A DNA stretch of 64,000 nt from an uncultured Lachnospiraceae bacterium (GTDB lineage: Bacteria > Bacillota > Clostridia > Lachnospirales > Lachnospiraceae). Below, in pieces: positions 16,438-25,065 of this stretch (position 1 is its first letter; each line of letters opens with the position of its first letter). The translations under genes were made by a program, and so were the position numbers. The notes under the pieces are model-generated. The model did not search any database. It had not been told where the DNA came from and saw nothing but the letters and a program-made list of their open reading frames with translations. The stretch is taken from assembly GCA_910579465.1 (NCBI GenBank), contig CAJTUB010000001.1, positions 434,001-498,000 on the forward strand, read 5' to 3'.

Positions 16438-17151
16438 ATGGCAGTAACAGGAATCGGAAGCAGTTATCACAATAGCTTATACGGGAAAGGGGATGCTTCA
16501 CAAAATAGCGGGGCAGTAAAGAAAACTGAGGCGGAGGATAAGACGCAGGCACAAGCAGGAAAGGAAAAGAATGTCGGGGGCAGGACGGCGTCGGATTATT
16601 ATTCCTATTTAAAGGAGGAATATGGCGGTGTCGCAGACGGGACGGTCACAATATCCGGTGAATATTTAAAGAAATGTGCGGGAAATTCCAAAAAGGCGAA
16701 GGAGCTGGAGGAGTTTTTAAAGAAGATACCGGAGCTTGAAAAGCAGGGCTATGAACAGCTTTCTGCCCGGAATAAGGCATTGGGCGGGACGGTCACATAT
16801 TATCAGCAGACATGGACTGTTTTAAAGGATGGAAGTATACAGAGCACCGTATACTCCGTAACAGATACGGGAATGACAAATGCGGAAAGAATGAAAAAGG
16901 GATTGGAAGAACGCCTGGAGAAAAGGAAGGAGAAGAAAGAGGAGGAAAAGAGAAAGGAGCAGAAGGAGGAAAAGGAAGAGCAGGCCATTGGCGCGGAGAA
17001 AGGTACGGAATACAGACCGGCGCCGGAAGCAGAAGGGATAGGGATGGAAATCCGGTATGTGCAGGCGGAATCCGAAGCAGAAGCAAAGGCAATGATGCGG
17101 AGGGAAATGCCGGTAGACGCATATCATCCTGAATTTGACGAAAGGATTTAA
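16438..17151 (+). CDS. DUF6033-like protein, MAVTG start, paralogue of 15166 gene
   Basis: 237 aa. It starts MAVTGIGSSYHNSLYG and has a domain (about 58-150) alignable by eye with the gene at 15166: YYSYLKEEYGGVADG against YLGGLKEKYPGVNIT, then ISGEYLKKCAGNSKKAKELE against VSADILEKMAKDPAAAAEYE. A very Lys/Glu-rich coiled coil (about 145-190) and an acidic C-terminus ending FDERI follow. AAAAGGAGG precedes the start. It closes the LytTR-kinase operon. Function unknown. Confidence 0.65.
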   Translation: MAVTGIGSSYHNSLYGKGDASQNSGAVKKTEAEDKTQAQAGKEKNVGGRTASDYYSYLKEEYGGVADGTVTISGEYLKKCAGNSKKAKELEEFLKKIPELEKQGYEQLSARNKALGGTVTYYQQTWTVLKDGSIQSTVYSVTDTGMTNAERMKKGLEERLEKRKEKKEEEKRKEQKEEKEEQAIGAEKGTEYRPAPEAEGIGMEIRYVQAESEAEAKAMMRREMPVDAYHPEFDERI

Positions 17152-17173
17152 GCTATGACCGGAAGGTGACGGC

Positions 17174-17659
17174 TTATTTAATCGTATCTGCTAATAGAGA
17201 CAGAAAGGCCTCTTTTGTGCCCTCCCTGAATCCTTTTTTATCAAGAGCCAGCGTCATACTTCCTTTTACAAAAAGAATAATCAGATTTCTGGTTTCGATA
17301 TAGTTTTCAACATCCGAAAATTGAATGCGGTGATTCCCATTTGAGGAAGTGACAGAAATATCCTCACCGACCTCCACGCGATAGGATAAGTCCGAATTAC
17401 GAAACAGGGTGCCGACTCGTTCTTGTTCTATTTGAATCGCTTTCTTTTTCCTGAGCCAGAATAACGCTATGATGAAGAGGGGGGCAAGTTCAAGCAGCAA
17501 AAGGACAGGCCGTTTCATAACGGTTGACAGCACTGCAATCAGAAGGAAGACCACAAACATAGAGCAGTATCCGGCCTTGAACTTGCAATCCCACCATGTT
17601 CCTACGCTTTCTTTGAGGATATCCGGCGTGTATTCATACTCATTGACAAAGTGCTGCAT
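17174..17659 (-). CDS. YcxB-like membrane protein
   Basis: 161 aa. Short cytoplasmic N-terminus (MQHFVNEYEYTPDILKES), two hydrophobic segments (about 31-50 and 54-70), then a beta-rich C-terminal domain containing FSDVENYIETRNLIILFVKG, the pattern of YcxB family proteins. Function of the family is not known. ATG 17659 is chosen for its GGAGG site seven bases upstream; the frame runs further to an ATG at 17710 without a site. It converges with the operon before it and stands alone. Confidence 0.7.
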   Translation of the reverse strand: MQHFVNEYEYTPDILKESVGTWWDCKFKAGYCSMFVVFLLIAVLSTVMKRPVLLLLELAPLFIIALFWLRKKKAIQIEQERVGTLFRNSDLSYRVEVGEDISVTSSNGNHRIQFSDVENYIETRNLIILFVKGSMTLALDKKGFREGTKEAFLSLLADTIK

Positions 17660-17844
17660 ATGATTTCCTCCATATTTCGGTTGGTTAATAGCTTTATTAT
17701 AGCACTTCATTTCCGAAAATGAAATAGGAATGACTCAAAATGACAAATTAAGAAAACTCAAGAAGAAAAGGATAGAAAAATTCCCGGTCTTGTGCTAGAA
17801 TGAATGTCAGCAGAAAACCTGACAATGTAAAGGGAGAAAGAGAA

Positions 17845-19440
17845 ATGAGCAGAGCATCCGGGAAGAGGAAAAAACGGCTTTGGGCGGTTATTTTGATAGG
17901 AATTGCGGTTTCTTTGGCGGCAGTTCTGATATTTTTTATGCCGGTCATTTGGAATGCGGCAAGGTATGCCCTTTCTTCCCCGGCAGAGTATTACCGGTAT
18001 GTGGAGGAGAAGGCAGCAAAGAAAAAGATTTCTGATTTTTGCCAGTGGTACGCGGAAATAGTAGAGAAGTGTTCGTTTACAGAGAATAGAAGGGGGGAGG
18101 TTTCGCTTCGTCTGGAAGCGGGAGATGAGTTCTGGGAGCTTATCGGCACCACGGTTTTCGGTACGGCTGCCGGAAAGGAGGCTTCCGGTATTAAGGAAGT
18201 CGGGCTGGATTTCTCCGCAGCCGCAGAGCAGGACGGCGTCCGGGCAATGCTTTCCGGGGCTTTAAGCCTGAATCAGCTCCGGGTGCTTGATACGTCGGTA
18301 TTCGTGGATTTGCAGCAGGACAGTGTGTGCGCAAGGATACCGGAATTTTCCGGGGAATGCCCTGCGATTGCCATAGAGGAGCTTATCGGGCTGGATTCCG
18401 GCGACTTAAAGGAGTTCCTTGCCCTGCTGCAGCAGTTTTGCAAGGCGATGCCGAAGGAGGGGGAGCTTAAAAGGCTTCTAAGGCGTTATGTGTCCCTGGC
18501 ACTCTCCTGCGCAGGGGAGGCAGAGAGCGAGAAAGAGATTGTAAAGGCAGGCTATGTAATCAAGGAATGTACGGAGGTGACTGTGACATTTGACGGCGCG
18601 GCAGTGCGGGATATGCTTGAAATGCTGCTAGAAGAGATGTCGGCGGATAAGAAGCTGGAAGCGCTGGTCATGGAGGTACTGGAGGTACGGGAGGAGGAGA
18701 ACGCAGAGGAAAAGTATCAGTGGTTTTTAGGAAAGGTCGCGGGGCTTTCGGGGTATCTGGAGGCTTTGGAGGATGTCGGTGAAATCAAAATGACGGTCTG
18801 GGTGAACCAGAAGGGAGAAATCATCGGGAGAAGATTTTTATTCGGAGACAAATCCGAGTTCAGCTATATTGCACTTGTTGACGGGAAAAAAATCGGGTGC
18901 AGGATCAGGTTAAGGGTAGGGAAGACTGTAATTTTGCTGGAGGGAGGCGGAGAAAGGAAAAGAGAGCTGTACTCGGGCGAGTTTGAGTGCAGTGTAATGG
19001 GACTGCGTGTGGCAGAGATTTTTGTTACCGACTTTAACTTAAAGGACTGGAGGGACGGATACCTGAACGCGTCAGCAACGATTTCACCGTCCGGGATGCT
19101 AAAGACGCTTTTAAAGAGAGCTGCCGGGAACGGATTTTTCCCGGAACAGCCAAAGCTCATTCTTTCCATCGCAGAGGACAAAAAAGAAAGAGAGATAACG
19201 ACTGCTCTCTGGAACGGGGAAGAGGTATTTGCCGCCCTTACCTGCAGGCAGACGGAGCGCATAGGGGAAAGGATTACGGTTCCGGAGAAGGAACAGATGG
19301 TACTGTTTGAGGACCGGGCGGCGTTCTTTGGATGGCTGAAGGAAGCAGAGAAAGAGAAGGTTCTGGAAAAGCTGGAGGAAGCGGGAGTGTCCTCTGTCTG
19401 GATACAGGCAATCGACAGGTTTCTGCCCGAGCCGGAATAA
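17845..19440 (+). CDS. Large membrane-anchored protein of unknown function
   Basis: 531 aa. A basic N-terminus (SRASGKRKKRLW), one transmembrane anchor (about residues 13-34) and a long extracytoplasmic region with several similar beta-rich blocks. Many segments of the type 'GDEFWELIGTTVFG' and 'GYVIKECTEVTVTFDGAAV' recall lipoprotein-like sensing domains, but I recognise no family. ATG 17845 has AGGGAG eight bases upstream; an earlier in-frame ATG at 17800 lacks one. The gene stands alone between the YcxB-like gene and the MerR operon. Confidence 0.6.
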   Translation: MSRASGKRKKRLWAVILIGIAVSLAAVLIFFMPVIWNAARYALSSPAEYYRYVEEKAAKKKISDFCQWYAEIVEKCSFTENRRGEVSLRLEAGDEFWELIGTTVFGTAAGKEASGIKEVGLDFSAAAEQDGVRAMLSGALSLNQLRVLDTSVFVDLQQDSVCARIPEFSGECPAIAIEELIGLDSGDLKEFLALLQQFCKAMPKEGELKRLLRRYVSLALSCAGEAESEKEIVKAGYVIKECTEVTVTFDGAAVRDMLEMLLEEMSADKKLEALVMEVLEVREEENAEEKYQWFLGKVAGLSGYLEALEDVGEIKMTVWVNQKGEIIGRRFLFGDKSEFSYIALVDGKKIGCRIRLRVGKTVILLEGGGERKRELYSGEFECSVMGLRVAEIFVTDFNLKDWRDGYLNASATISPSGMLKTLLKRAAGNGFFPEQPKLILSIAEDKKEREITTALWNGEEVFAALTCRQTERIGERITVPEKEQMVLFEDRAAFFGWLKEAEKEKVLEKLEEAGVSSVWIQAIDRFLPEPE

Positions 19441-19523
19441 ATGGTATTCTTATATTCCACAGCTTTTACAGCAAATCCTTGTGCATCCGCCGGAGGCTCG
19501 GAGAAAATTCAGACTCTTTTTTC

Positions 19524-19554
19524 TTGACCTTGCCCCAAGGGCAGGGTTTATAAT
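19524..19554 (+). promoter_or_regulatory. MerR-type promoter with 19-bp spacer and dyad operator
   Basis: TTGACC (19524-19529) and TATAAT (19549-19554) are separated by exactly 19 bases. The spacer region carries the inverted repeat CCTTGCCC-CAA-GGGCAGGG (19528-19546, 7 of 8 pairs). A 19-bp spacer with a dyad between -35 and -10 is diagnostic of promoters twisted into activity by MerR proteins. The next gene encodes a MerR protein, so autoregulation is expected. Confidence 0.88.
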
Positions 19555-19581
19555 GAAGAAAAAAAAGAAAGAGGTGCCGGT

Positions 19582-20772
19582 ATGGAGCGGACTTATACTA
19601 TCGGAGAGCTTGCCAGGCTGGCGGGAGTCTCCGTAAAGACCCTGCGTGTGTATGAACGTAAGGGTCTGCTTTTTCCTCAGAGGAACAGGCAGAATGGCTA
19701 CCGGGTTTATACGGAGGAGGCTGTCAGGGAGCTGGAGAAGATTCAGCTTATGAAGTATCTGGACTTTTCCCTGGAGCAAATCGAAGAGTTTCTAAGGCGT
19801 TATGAGACAGTGGGGAGAGAAGAGTTGCTGCTTACGCAAAAGCGGCTGCTGGAGCAAAAAAGGGCATGGCTGGATTCCGTGATTTCCTGTGTGGAAAGGG
19901 CGGCTGTGGAATGCAGGGAAGGCAGACCGGATGCGGATACCTTTTTAAAGGCGCTTGGAAGCATTGTAAAAAACCAGAGGGCAGACGAGCTGGCAGGCTT
20001 ACTTGGCAGATATTCGGATGAACCGCGGGGCTGGTCCCGTTTTGTTTTTTCGCAGGCAGGCTTATGTCCGGAAATGAATATACTGGATGCGGGAGCAGGC
20101 TACGGGAATCTCTGGCGCTATAACCTGGAACGGATTCCGGACGGGGTGCGGATTACCTGTGTGGATAAGCATAATACGCATGCGGATGGGTTTTTGGAAT
20201 ATGTTAAGGAAAAGGAAGGTACGGGAGAGCTTCCGGAGGGGCAGTTTTCGTTTTTATGGGGTGACTTGGAGCAGATGGAAATTTGTGAAAAATTCCATTG
20301 CATTTTTCTGAATCATGTGGCATCATTTATTCAGGAAAAGGAATGTCTGTATGAGAAGCTCCGTAACCTGCTTTCAGAGGATGGCGTGCTGGTCTGCACC
20401 TGGGGCGGGGTGCTGCTGTTTGAAACTATAAGATTGCTGTTTCGGGAGTTTTGCGGAAATTCTACGATTGTAGAGCGCCAGTGTGCCAAGGTCGCGGCGC
20501 AGTTTAAGAAAGCGGAGGAGGAGCTGTTCCGGGTATTCCCGGGGGCAGAGCGGCGCAGCTATATCCTGGAGCTCCGGTTTGATACGGCAGAGGAGTTTAT
20601 GGACTATATTTTTCAGGCATGCAGACCGGCGGAAGCGGCAGCAGGACAGAGGAGAGACGCATTTTTGCAGTTTTTGCGGAGCAAAAGGCGCATAGCGGGA
20701 AGTTATAGGATTACCAGGGACACCTGTCTGTATCTTTGCAGAAGGGAGGCGGGACAATGCCTTCCAGAATGA
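19582..20772 (+). CDS. MerR regulator fused to SAM-dependent methyltransferase
   Basis: 396 aa. Residues 1-70 are a MerR winged helix (TIGELARLAGVSVKTLRVYE, then RNGYRVYTEEAV), followed by the usual dimerisation coiled coil to about 115. The C-terminal part holds a class I methyltransferase with motif I ILDAGAGYGNLW near residue 167, an acidic motif II (CVDKHN) and a post-I segment. Fusions of this type are known in Firmicutes; ligand and methyl acceptor are unknown. It is preceded by its own MerR-type promoter. The stop overlaps the next start by 16 bases, so the downstream hydrolase is translationally coupled. Confidence 0.85.
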   Translation: MERTYTIGELARLAGVSVKTLRVYERKGLLFPQRNRQNGYRVYTEEAVRELEKIQLMKYLDFSLEQIEEFLRRYETVGREELLLTQKRLLEQKRAWLDSVISCVERAAVECREGRPDADTFLKALGSIVKNQRADELAGLLGRYSDEPRGWSRFVFSQAGLCPEMNILDAGAGYGNLWRYNLERIPDGVRITCVDKHNTHADGFLEYVKEKEGTGELPEGQFSFLWGDLEQMEICEKFHCIFLNHVASFIQEKECLYEKLRNLLSEDGVLVCTWGGVLLFETIRLLFREFCGNSTIVERQCAKVAAQFKKAEEELFRVFPGAERRSYILELRFDTAEEFMDYIFQACRPAEAAAGQRRDAFLQFLRSKRRIAGSYRITRDTCLYLCRREAGQCLPE

Positions 20773-21416
20773 TTCACTACCTGGTAGCAGAGCGTGTATC
20801 GGCGCAGCTTCCGATTGCGGATAAGAACCGTTTTTCTATCGGCTCCCTTTGTCCGGATATGTCGTGGCGGGAGGACGATTCCAAGCGGCGGACACATTAT
20901 ACGGAGTTTAAGGGAGAGAAAAAGGGGATGAATTGGAATACATTTGTCAGCCGTTACCGTGAGGAGATGAAGCAGGATGATTTGTATCTCGGGGTGCTCT
21001 GCCACCTGATTACGGACAGTATCTGGTTTTGTGAAATGGCAGAGCCGCGTATCCGTGCAAAGGCAGGCTCCAGGGAGGAGCGTCAGCAGGGCTTCATGGC
21101 GGCGTATCTGGATTTTCATCGGCTGAATTATCTTTTGCGCAGGGAGTTCGGGCTTACGTACGAACTGACGGAAGACAGGAACATTTCCTTGGACGGTATA
21201 CATCAGGAGTTTTACGACGACGTGTTTGGCGGACTGCGGGAGGATTTTTTTGAGGAACCGTCCGCAGAGAAGGAAGAGCTTACCGTATACCCTTACGAGG
21301 CTTCGGTTTCCTGCATCGAACACTGTATTGCAGTATGTATCGAAGCGATTGCGGCCTTCCGGAAGGGGGAGGCGCTTCCTGCGCCTGAAGAATGGTTTGT
21401 TCCGCGCCGGGAATAG
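20757..21416 (+). CDS. Zinc-dependent phospholipase C-like protein
   Basis: 219 aa. The N-terminus MPSRMIHYLVAERV, the histidine and aspartate spacing (CPDMSW, HYTEF, LGVLCHLITDSIW) and the FHRLNYLLRREFG segment fit the intracellular zinc-dependent phospholipase C / S1-P1 nuclease-like family found in Clostridia. There is no signal peptide. Substrate unknown. ATG 20757 lies inside the end of the MerR fusion gene with GGAGGCGGG upstream. The frame runs back to an ATG at 20736, which is less well placed. Confidence 0.6.
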   Translation: MPSRMIHYLVAERVSAQLPIADKNRFSIGSLCPDMSWREDDSKRRTHYTEFKGEKKGMNWNTFVSRYREEMKQDDLYLGVLCHLITDSIWFCEMAEPRIRAKAGSREERQQGFMAAYLDFHRLNYLLRREFGLTYELTEDRNISLDGIHQEFYDDVFGGLREDFFEEPSAEKEELTVYPYEASVSCIEHCIAVCIEAIAAFRKGEALPAPEEWFVPRRE

Positions 21417-21505
21417 CACGGATTCTGGCGGGAGATGGCAGAACTGCCGGAGCTTGATTATGAAATCGGAAAATGGGAAGATTGTAAGCAGAGAGGAGTG
21501 AGGAA

Positions 21506-22681
21506 ATGGCAAGTTTATCAGAGTATTTGTTGTGGCGCGGGGATATTACGTTTGACGAGGTATCGCTGAATGTGGTAGACGCCCTGTTACTGTCCCAGGT
21601 TTCTTATCTGGATTTTAAAGGAATCATCGGGGATGAGGAGGAACGGCAGGAGGCTACTCTGGCGCAGGTTTCAAAACGGTACTGGGAGCTTCATACACAG
21701 GAGGAGTTAGAAAACTGTGTGTCGTTTGCCCTGCGCACTACAGGGATTCTGCTGCGCGAAATGGCACAGACAAGGCGCTTTTCCTCACTTCTGCTGCGGA
21801 ATTATGCAAGCCGTCTTGATACGGAAGTGCAGGAGCAGTTTGCCGCGGTTGAAATCGTGCTTGGAAAGGGGGAGAGCTATATTTCCTACAGCGGGACGGA
21901 CGATTCCCTGATTGGCTGGAAGGAGGACTTTAATATGTGCTTTCTCTCCCCGGTTCCGGCACAGACCGACGCGCTTGCTTATCTGGAGCGGATTCTGGAA
22001 AATGGGAACAAGAGGGTTTATATCGGCGGACATTCCAAGGGCGGAAATCTGGCGGTGTATGCGACGGTAAAATGCAAACGGATGTTTCACGGAAATATTC
22101 TACGTGTTTACAATTTTGACGGACCGGGTTTTAGCCGGGAGTTTATTGAAGGCTTTCGTTATCAGGATGTGAAGGAGAAGATAGAAACCTGGGTGCCGGA
22201 GTCTTCCATTATCGGCATGCTTTTAGAGCACGAGGAGGCCTATCAGGTAGTTAAGAGTAAGCATAATGGAATTATGCAGCATGATGTCACTTCATGGGAG
22301 GTCATGGGCTCAGGCTTTATCCGGTTACCGGAGGTAAAGCCGGCCAGCAGGCGGATGGCAGCGGGAGTAAAGGAGTGGCTTAGCGGTTTGAAGCCGGAGG
22401 AACTGGAGTTTTTCTGCGACTGCATTTACGAGGTTTTGAGCGCAACCGAGGCCAAAACGCTTGCTGATTTGAATAATGATAAATGGAAGAGTGCCGTAAC
22501 AATTATCCGTTCCTATAATACAATGGATAAGAAGGCAAAGGAAATGCTGCTTGCCCTCGTAAAAGCAATGATGGGAATTAATGTGAAACGGGAAGTGCCG
22601 GAAAAAGCGGCAAAGAAGGAGATAAAAGAAAAAGAGGAAAAGGGAGAAGCGAAAAAAGCGAAGCAGACGAAACAAAAGTAG
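21506..22681 (+). CDS. DUF2974 alpha/beta-hydrolase (Mbeg1-like)
   Basis: 391 aa. The nucleophile elbow GHSKGGNLAVYA (near residue 177) and surrounding strands (GESYISYSGTDDSLIGWKEDF) mark a DUF2974 lipase-like alpha/beta hydrolase, common and usually multi-copy in Lachnospiraceae. The last 30 residues are a Lys/Glu tail. It is probably cytoplasmic: no signal peptide. Substrate unknown. GAGAGGAG lies just upstream of the ATG. It is 89 bases after the phospholipase-like gene and likely in the same MerR-controlled transcript. Confidence 0.8.
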   Translation: MASLSEYLLWRGDITFDEVSLNVVDALLLSQVSYLDFKGIIGDEEERQEATLAQVSKRYWELHTQEELENCVSFALRTTGILLREMAQTRRFSSLLLRNYASRLDTEVQEQFAAVEIVLGKGESYISYSGTDDSLIGWKEDFNMCFLSPVPAQTDALAYLERILENGNKRVYIGGHSKGGNLAVYATVKCKRMFHGNILRVYNFDGPGFSREFIEGFRYQDVKEKIETWVPESSIIGMLLEHEEAYQVVKSKHNGIMQHDVTSWEVMGSGFIRLPEVKPASRRMAAGVKEWLSGLKPEELEFFCDCIYEVLSATEAKTLADLNNDKWKSAVTIIRSYNTMDKKAKEMLLALVKAMMGINVKREVPEKAAKKEIKEKEEKGEAKKAKQTKQK

Positions 22682-22755
22682 CCTTTCAGACGAAAAAGAA
22701 ACGGGTCCGGTATCAGGGAGGAATCGGCAGAGGGACATGCGCAACAGCCGGTTGC

Positions 22756-22784
22756 TTGATTGACGCAGCGAACGATGGTATACT
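22756..22784 (+). promoter_or_regulatory. Promoter of XRE/zinc-ribbon regulator
   Basis: TTGATT (22756-22761), 17-base spacer, TATACT (22779-22784), 18 bases before the ATG; the short leader leaves room for only the ribosome binding site. Confidence 0.6.
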
Positions 22785-22802
22785 CAGGTCGAGGTGATAA
22801 AA

Positions 22803-23258
22803 ATGGAGACAAAAGAAATTATTACAGAACTGCGTACAAAAAACGGATTTACGCAGGATGAACTGGCACAGAAGGTATTTGTAACCAGACAGGCAGTATC
22901 CCGGTGGGAGCTGGGGGAAACCGTGCCGAATATTGAGACGTTGAAGTTATTGTCTAAGCTGTTCGACGTGTCCATTAACACATTGCTCGGCTCTCCGCGT
23001 AAACTGGTCTGCCAGTGCTGCGGTATGCCGTTGGATGACGCTGCCACAAGTAAGGAGCCGGATGGTACGTACAATGAGGAGTATTGTAAATGGTGTTATG
23101 CAGACGGGAAGTTTGTATATACCAGCATGGAGGAGCTGGTGAATTTTCTGGTTGACCATATGTCCAACGAGAACTGGCCGCCGGAACAGGCGCGCGCGTT
23201 TTTAGAAGAACAGCTGCCAAAGCTGAATCATTGGAGGAGTGGCGATGGCAAGGAATGA
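22803..23258 (+). CDS. XRE-family regulator with C-terminal zinc ribbon
   Basis: 151 aa. Residues 1-62 form a Cro/C1-type HTH (TELRTKNGFTQDELAQKVFV, then RQAVSRWELGETVPN). The rest carries two CxxC pairs (CQCCG, CKWC) and the pattern of the putative zinc-ribbon domain (GMPLDDAATSKEPDGTYNEEYCKWC), found alone or behind HTH domains in Clostridia. ATG 22803 is used, with GAGGTG six bases upstream; a GTG at 22794 falls inside that site. It overlaps the next gene by 14 bases and is probably its regulator or partner. Confidence 0.85.
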   Translation: METKEIITELRTKNGFTQDELAQKVFVTRQAVSRWELGETVPNIETLKLLSKLFDVSINTLLGSPRKLVCQCCGMPLDDAATSKEPDGTYNEEYCKWCYADGKFVYTSMEELVNFLVDHMSNENWPPEQARAFLEEQLPKLNHWRSGDGKE

Positions 23259-23808
23259 CAATCCGCAAGCGGTCCGTTTGATTGACAGCTTAAGACAGAA
23301 GGTCGGAGCGGAGGATGCAAAAGAGTTTGATAAGACGCATGCGCTGTCAAAGAGTGCAGATAGTAAGAAAAAATTTGGATGGGCAAAGGATGTCTGCACA
23401 TATCTGGAAGCTCACTACGAGGAAGAGACGATTGTAAAGGTCAGGAAAGAATGCCGATGCAATGACGGAAAATCTATTGCCAATAAGCTTTTGAAATATT
23501 TGCATAAGGCAGGGAGCATCAGACAGTTTGTGGATGATTTTAACCGGCAGGAAACCTTTGCGTTTCTGGAGTATCAGACAGAAAACAGGATAGTGTTTTG
23601 TTATCCGGAATGTTATTGTGCCTGTGTGAAGCGGGTTCCGGAGGAGTTGTCGAGGACCTGGTGCTATTGTACCTTAGGAAATGCGGAGGGAATATTTAAG
23701 CGGGTGTTCGGAGAAGGGATCAGGGTATCGCTTTTGGAAAGCATTAAGACCGGGGCAGACCGCTGTGCGATAGAAGTCGAAATAGAAGGGGAAACGCAAG
23801 CAAAATAA
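23245..23808 (+). CDS. Cysteine-rich conserved protein (DUF6144-like)
   Basis: 187 aa, soluble. A helical N-terminal half (SLRQKVGAEDAKEFDKTH) is followed by a domain with many cysteines (CRC, CYPECYCAC, CYC) that may bind metal or Fe-S. It resembles proteins annotated DUF6144, from memory and not checked. The reading overlaps the zinc-ribbon regulator gene, with GGAGG at 23233-23237 setting the ATG at 23245. Function unknown. Confidence 0.55.
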   Translation: MARNDNPQAVRLIDSLRQKVGAEDAKEFDKTHALSKSADSKKKFGWAKDVCTYLEAHYEEETIVKVRKECRCNDGKSIANKLLKYLHKAGSIRQFVDDFNRQETFAFLEYQTENRIVFCYPECYCACVKRVPEELSRTWCYCTLGNAEGIFKRVFGEGIRVSLLESIKTGADRCAIEVEIEGETQAK

Positions 23809-23811
23809 CTA

Positions 23812-23840
23812 TTGACAGTGCCGGGAGGATATGATATACT
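23812..23840 (+). promoter_or_regulatory. Promoter of ssrA
   Basis: Perfect TTGACA (23812-23817), 17-base spacer, TATACT (23835-23840), starting just after the preceding stop codon. A strong constitutive promoter, as expected for tmRNA. Confidence 0.85.
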
Positions 23841-23888
23841 GACCACAGTATCAGAATAAATAATCTGCCTTCCGGCGGATTGTTACCG

Positions 23889-24231
23889 GGGCTTGTACCG
23901 GTTTCGACGGGGGTTTTGAAGCTAAGGAAGCCATCCGTGATCCGGAACCACGTTAAAATCCGGAATTTAAAGATAAACGCTGAAGATAATTTAGCATACG
24001 CTGCCTAATGGCAGCTGTCAGACCTGACGCACCTACACGTCAGGAAGCTGGCATCGATGATGTAGGAAACGATATACGCTAAGCTTTGCGCGTATAGGCG
24101 TATTATGAAGCTACTGAAGCTTACAGCCTGTTTGCCGGCGGTAAGCGGAGGGAATGCCAAATGACAAACTGTGATGGGAGATGCCGTAGCGGAAGGGCTT
24201 TCGGACAGGGGTTCAACTCCCCTCAGGTCCA
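23889..24231 (+). ncRNA. ssrA: Transfer-messenger RNA (tmRNA)
   Basis: One-piece tmRNA of about 343 nt. The acceptor stem GGGCTTG (23889-23895) pairs with CAGGTCC (24224-24230), followed by discriminator A; CCA is not encoded. The 5' domain shows GGTTTCGACGGGG. The T-arm is GGGGTTCAACTCCCC near the 3' end. The tag reading frame ends AACGCTGAAGATAATTTAGC and on to a TAA near 24008, giving a proteolysis tag ending NAEDNLAYAA. It rescues ribosomes stalled on broken mRNA, with SmpB (not in this window). Confidence 0.97.
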
Positions 24232-24266
24232 TGCTTTTTTACCGTTTATACGGGTAAAAGTCAGAC

Positions 24267-24306
24267 AGCACGTGATATTTCCAAAGGTATCAGGTGCTTT
24301 TTTCTT
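24267..24306 (+). terminator. Intrinsic terminator of ssrA
   Basis: AGCAC-TGATA (from 24267) pairs with TATCA-GTGCT (to 24298), with one internal mismatch, followed by a run of T. Confidence 0.8.
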
Positions 24307-24367
24307 TGCCTTTTAATGTCCCGGTAGCCATTGACAGCCAGCGGGATACAAAATGCGGAGACTTAAG

Positions 24368-24883
24368 TTAATATCCGGACGGAGTCCCGGGGATTTTCCG
24401 GATGATTTCCAATGCGGCTTCCGAAGGTGTCATTTCGGTAATATCAAGCCTGGGCCAGAGAATGTGTTCGAAGGCCTTTCTTGACGGGTGGAGCGCAGTC
24501 TCGATACGTTCTGTACTCCGGCTGTCCTTATGCAGCCGTTTGAGCTGCTCCTCTTCACTGCACCAGAGGAGATAGGGAATAAAGTGGTGCGGGACTGCAG
24601 ACAGCTGGTGCATTACAGCTTCAAAAACCTCTCTTCTTCTCCCATGAAAGCCGTATGAAAAAATGACCGTCTGGATGAGCGGGCAGTGAAAATAGTTAAG
24701 AATCATGTCGCTTATGTTTTTGGCAATTGTCGGAATGGTAACGGCGTCCAGTACAAACGGGTTCATAAACCGGCAGGGGTCAGAATCCACATAGGCAGAG
24801 TGGGGCAGATTCATAACAATTTCCTTACTGATTGTGGTTTTTCCGATTCCGTTCGGACCGCATAAAAAAAGAAGATTTTTCAT
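24368..24883 (-). CDS. P-loop nucleotide kinase-like protein
   Basis: 171 aa. Walker A motif GPNGIGKTT starts at residue 9. Later elements (SDPCRFMNPF, VIFSYGFHGRR and PYLLWCSEEEQLKRL) match small AAA-type kinases that phosphorylate nucleosides, shikimate-like compounds or antibiotics. Substrate cannot be told. It is a single gene on the minus strand, between ssrA and the MFS gene. GAGG lies about eight bases before the start. Confidence 0.65.
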   Translation of the reverse strand: MKNLLFLCGPNGIGKTTISKEIVMNLPHSAYVDSDPCRFMNPFVLDAVTIPTIAKNISDMILNYFHCPLIQTVIFSYGFHGRRREVFEAVMHQLSAVPHHFIPYLLWCSEEEQLKRLHKDSRSTERIETALHPSRKAFEHILWPRLDITEMTPSEAALEIIRKIPGTPSGY

Positions 24884-24977
24884 AGGATAAGCCTCGCATT
24901 TTAGTGATATTGTTGGTTGATTTTACTATCAATTCATTTTTGTGTCAAGGGGGCGCGCCAGGATAAGGACAAATAGA

Positions 24978-25036
24978 TTGCTTTTTGTGCCCCGGTATGT
25001 TAAAATCTATCTCGAATCTTTCAATTCAAATTGAAA
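24978..25036 (+). promoter_or_regulatory. Promoter and dyad operator of the MFS gene
   Basis: TTGCTT (24978-24983), 17-base spacer and TAAAAT (25001-25006). Downstream, TTTCAAT-TCAA-ATTGAAA (25019-25036) forms a perfect 7-bp inverted repeat at the expected transcription start, a likely repressor site. Confidence 0.6.
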
Positions 25037-25065
25037 AGTTAAAAAAGTAATCAAGAGGAAAAAAG

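Noticed and set aside
13660..17151. An Agr-type peptide (agrD) and processing gene (agrB) next to the kinase
   Set aside because: The downstream genes are soluble proteins of 193-237 residues with coiled coils, and no short amphipathic precursor or multi-pass protease-like gene was found.
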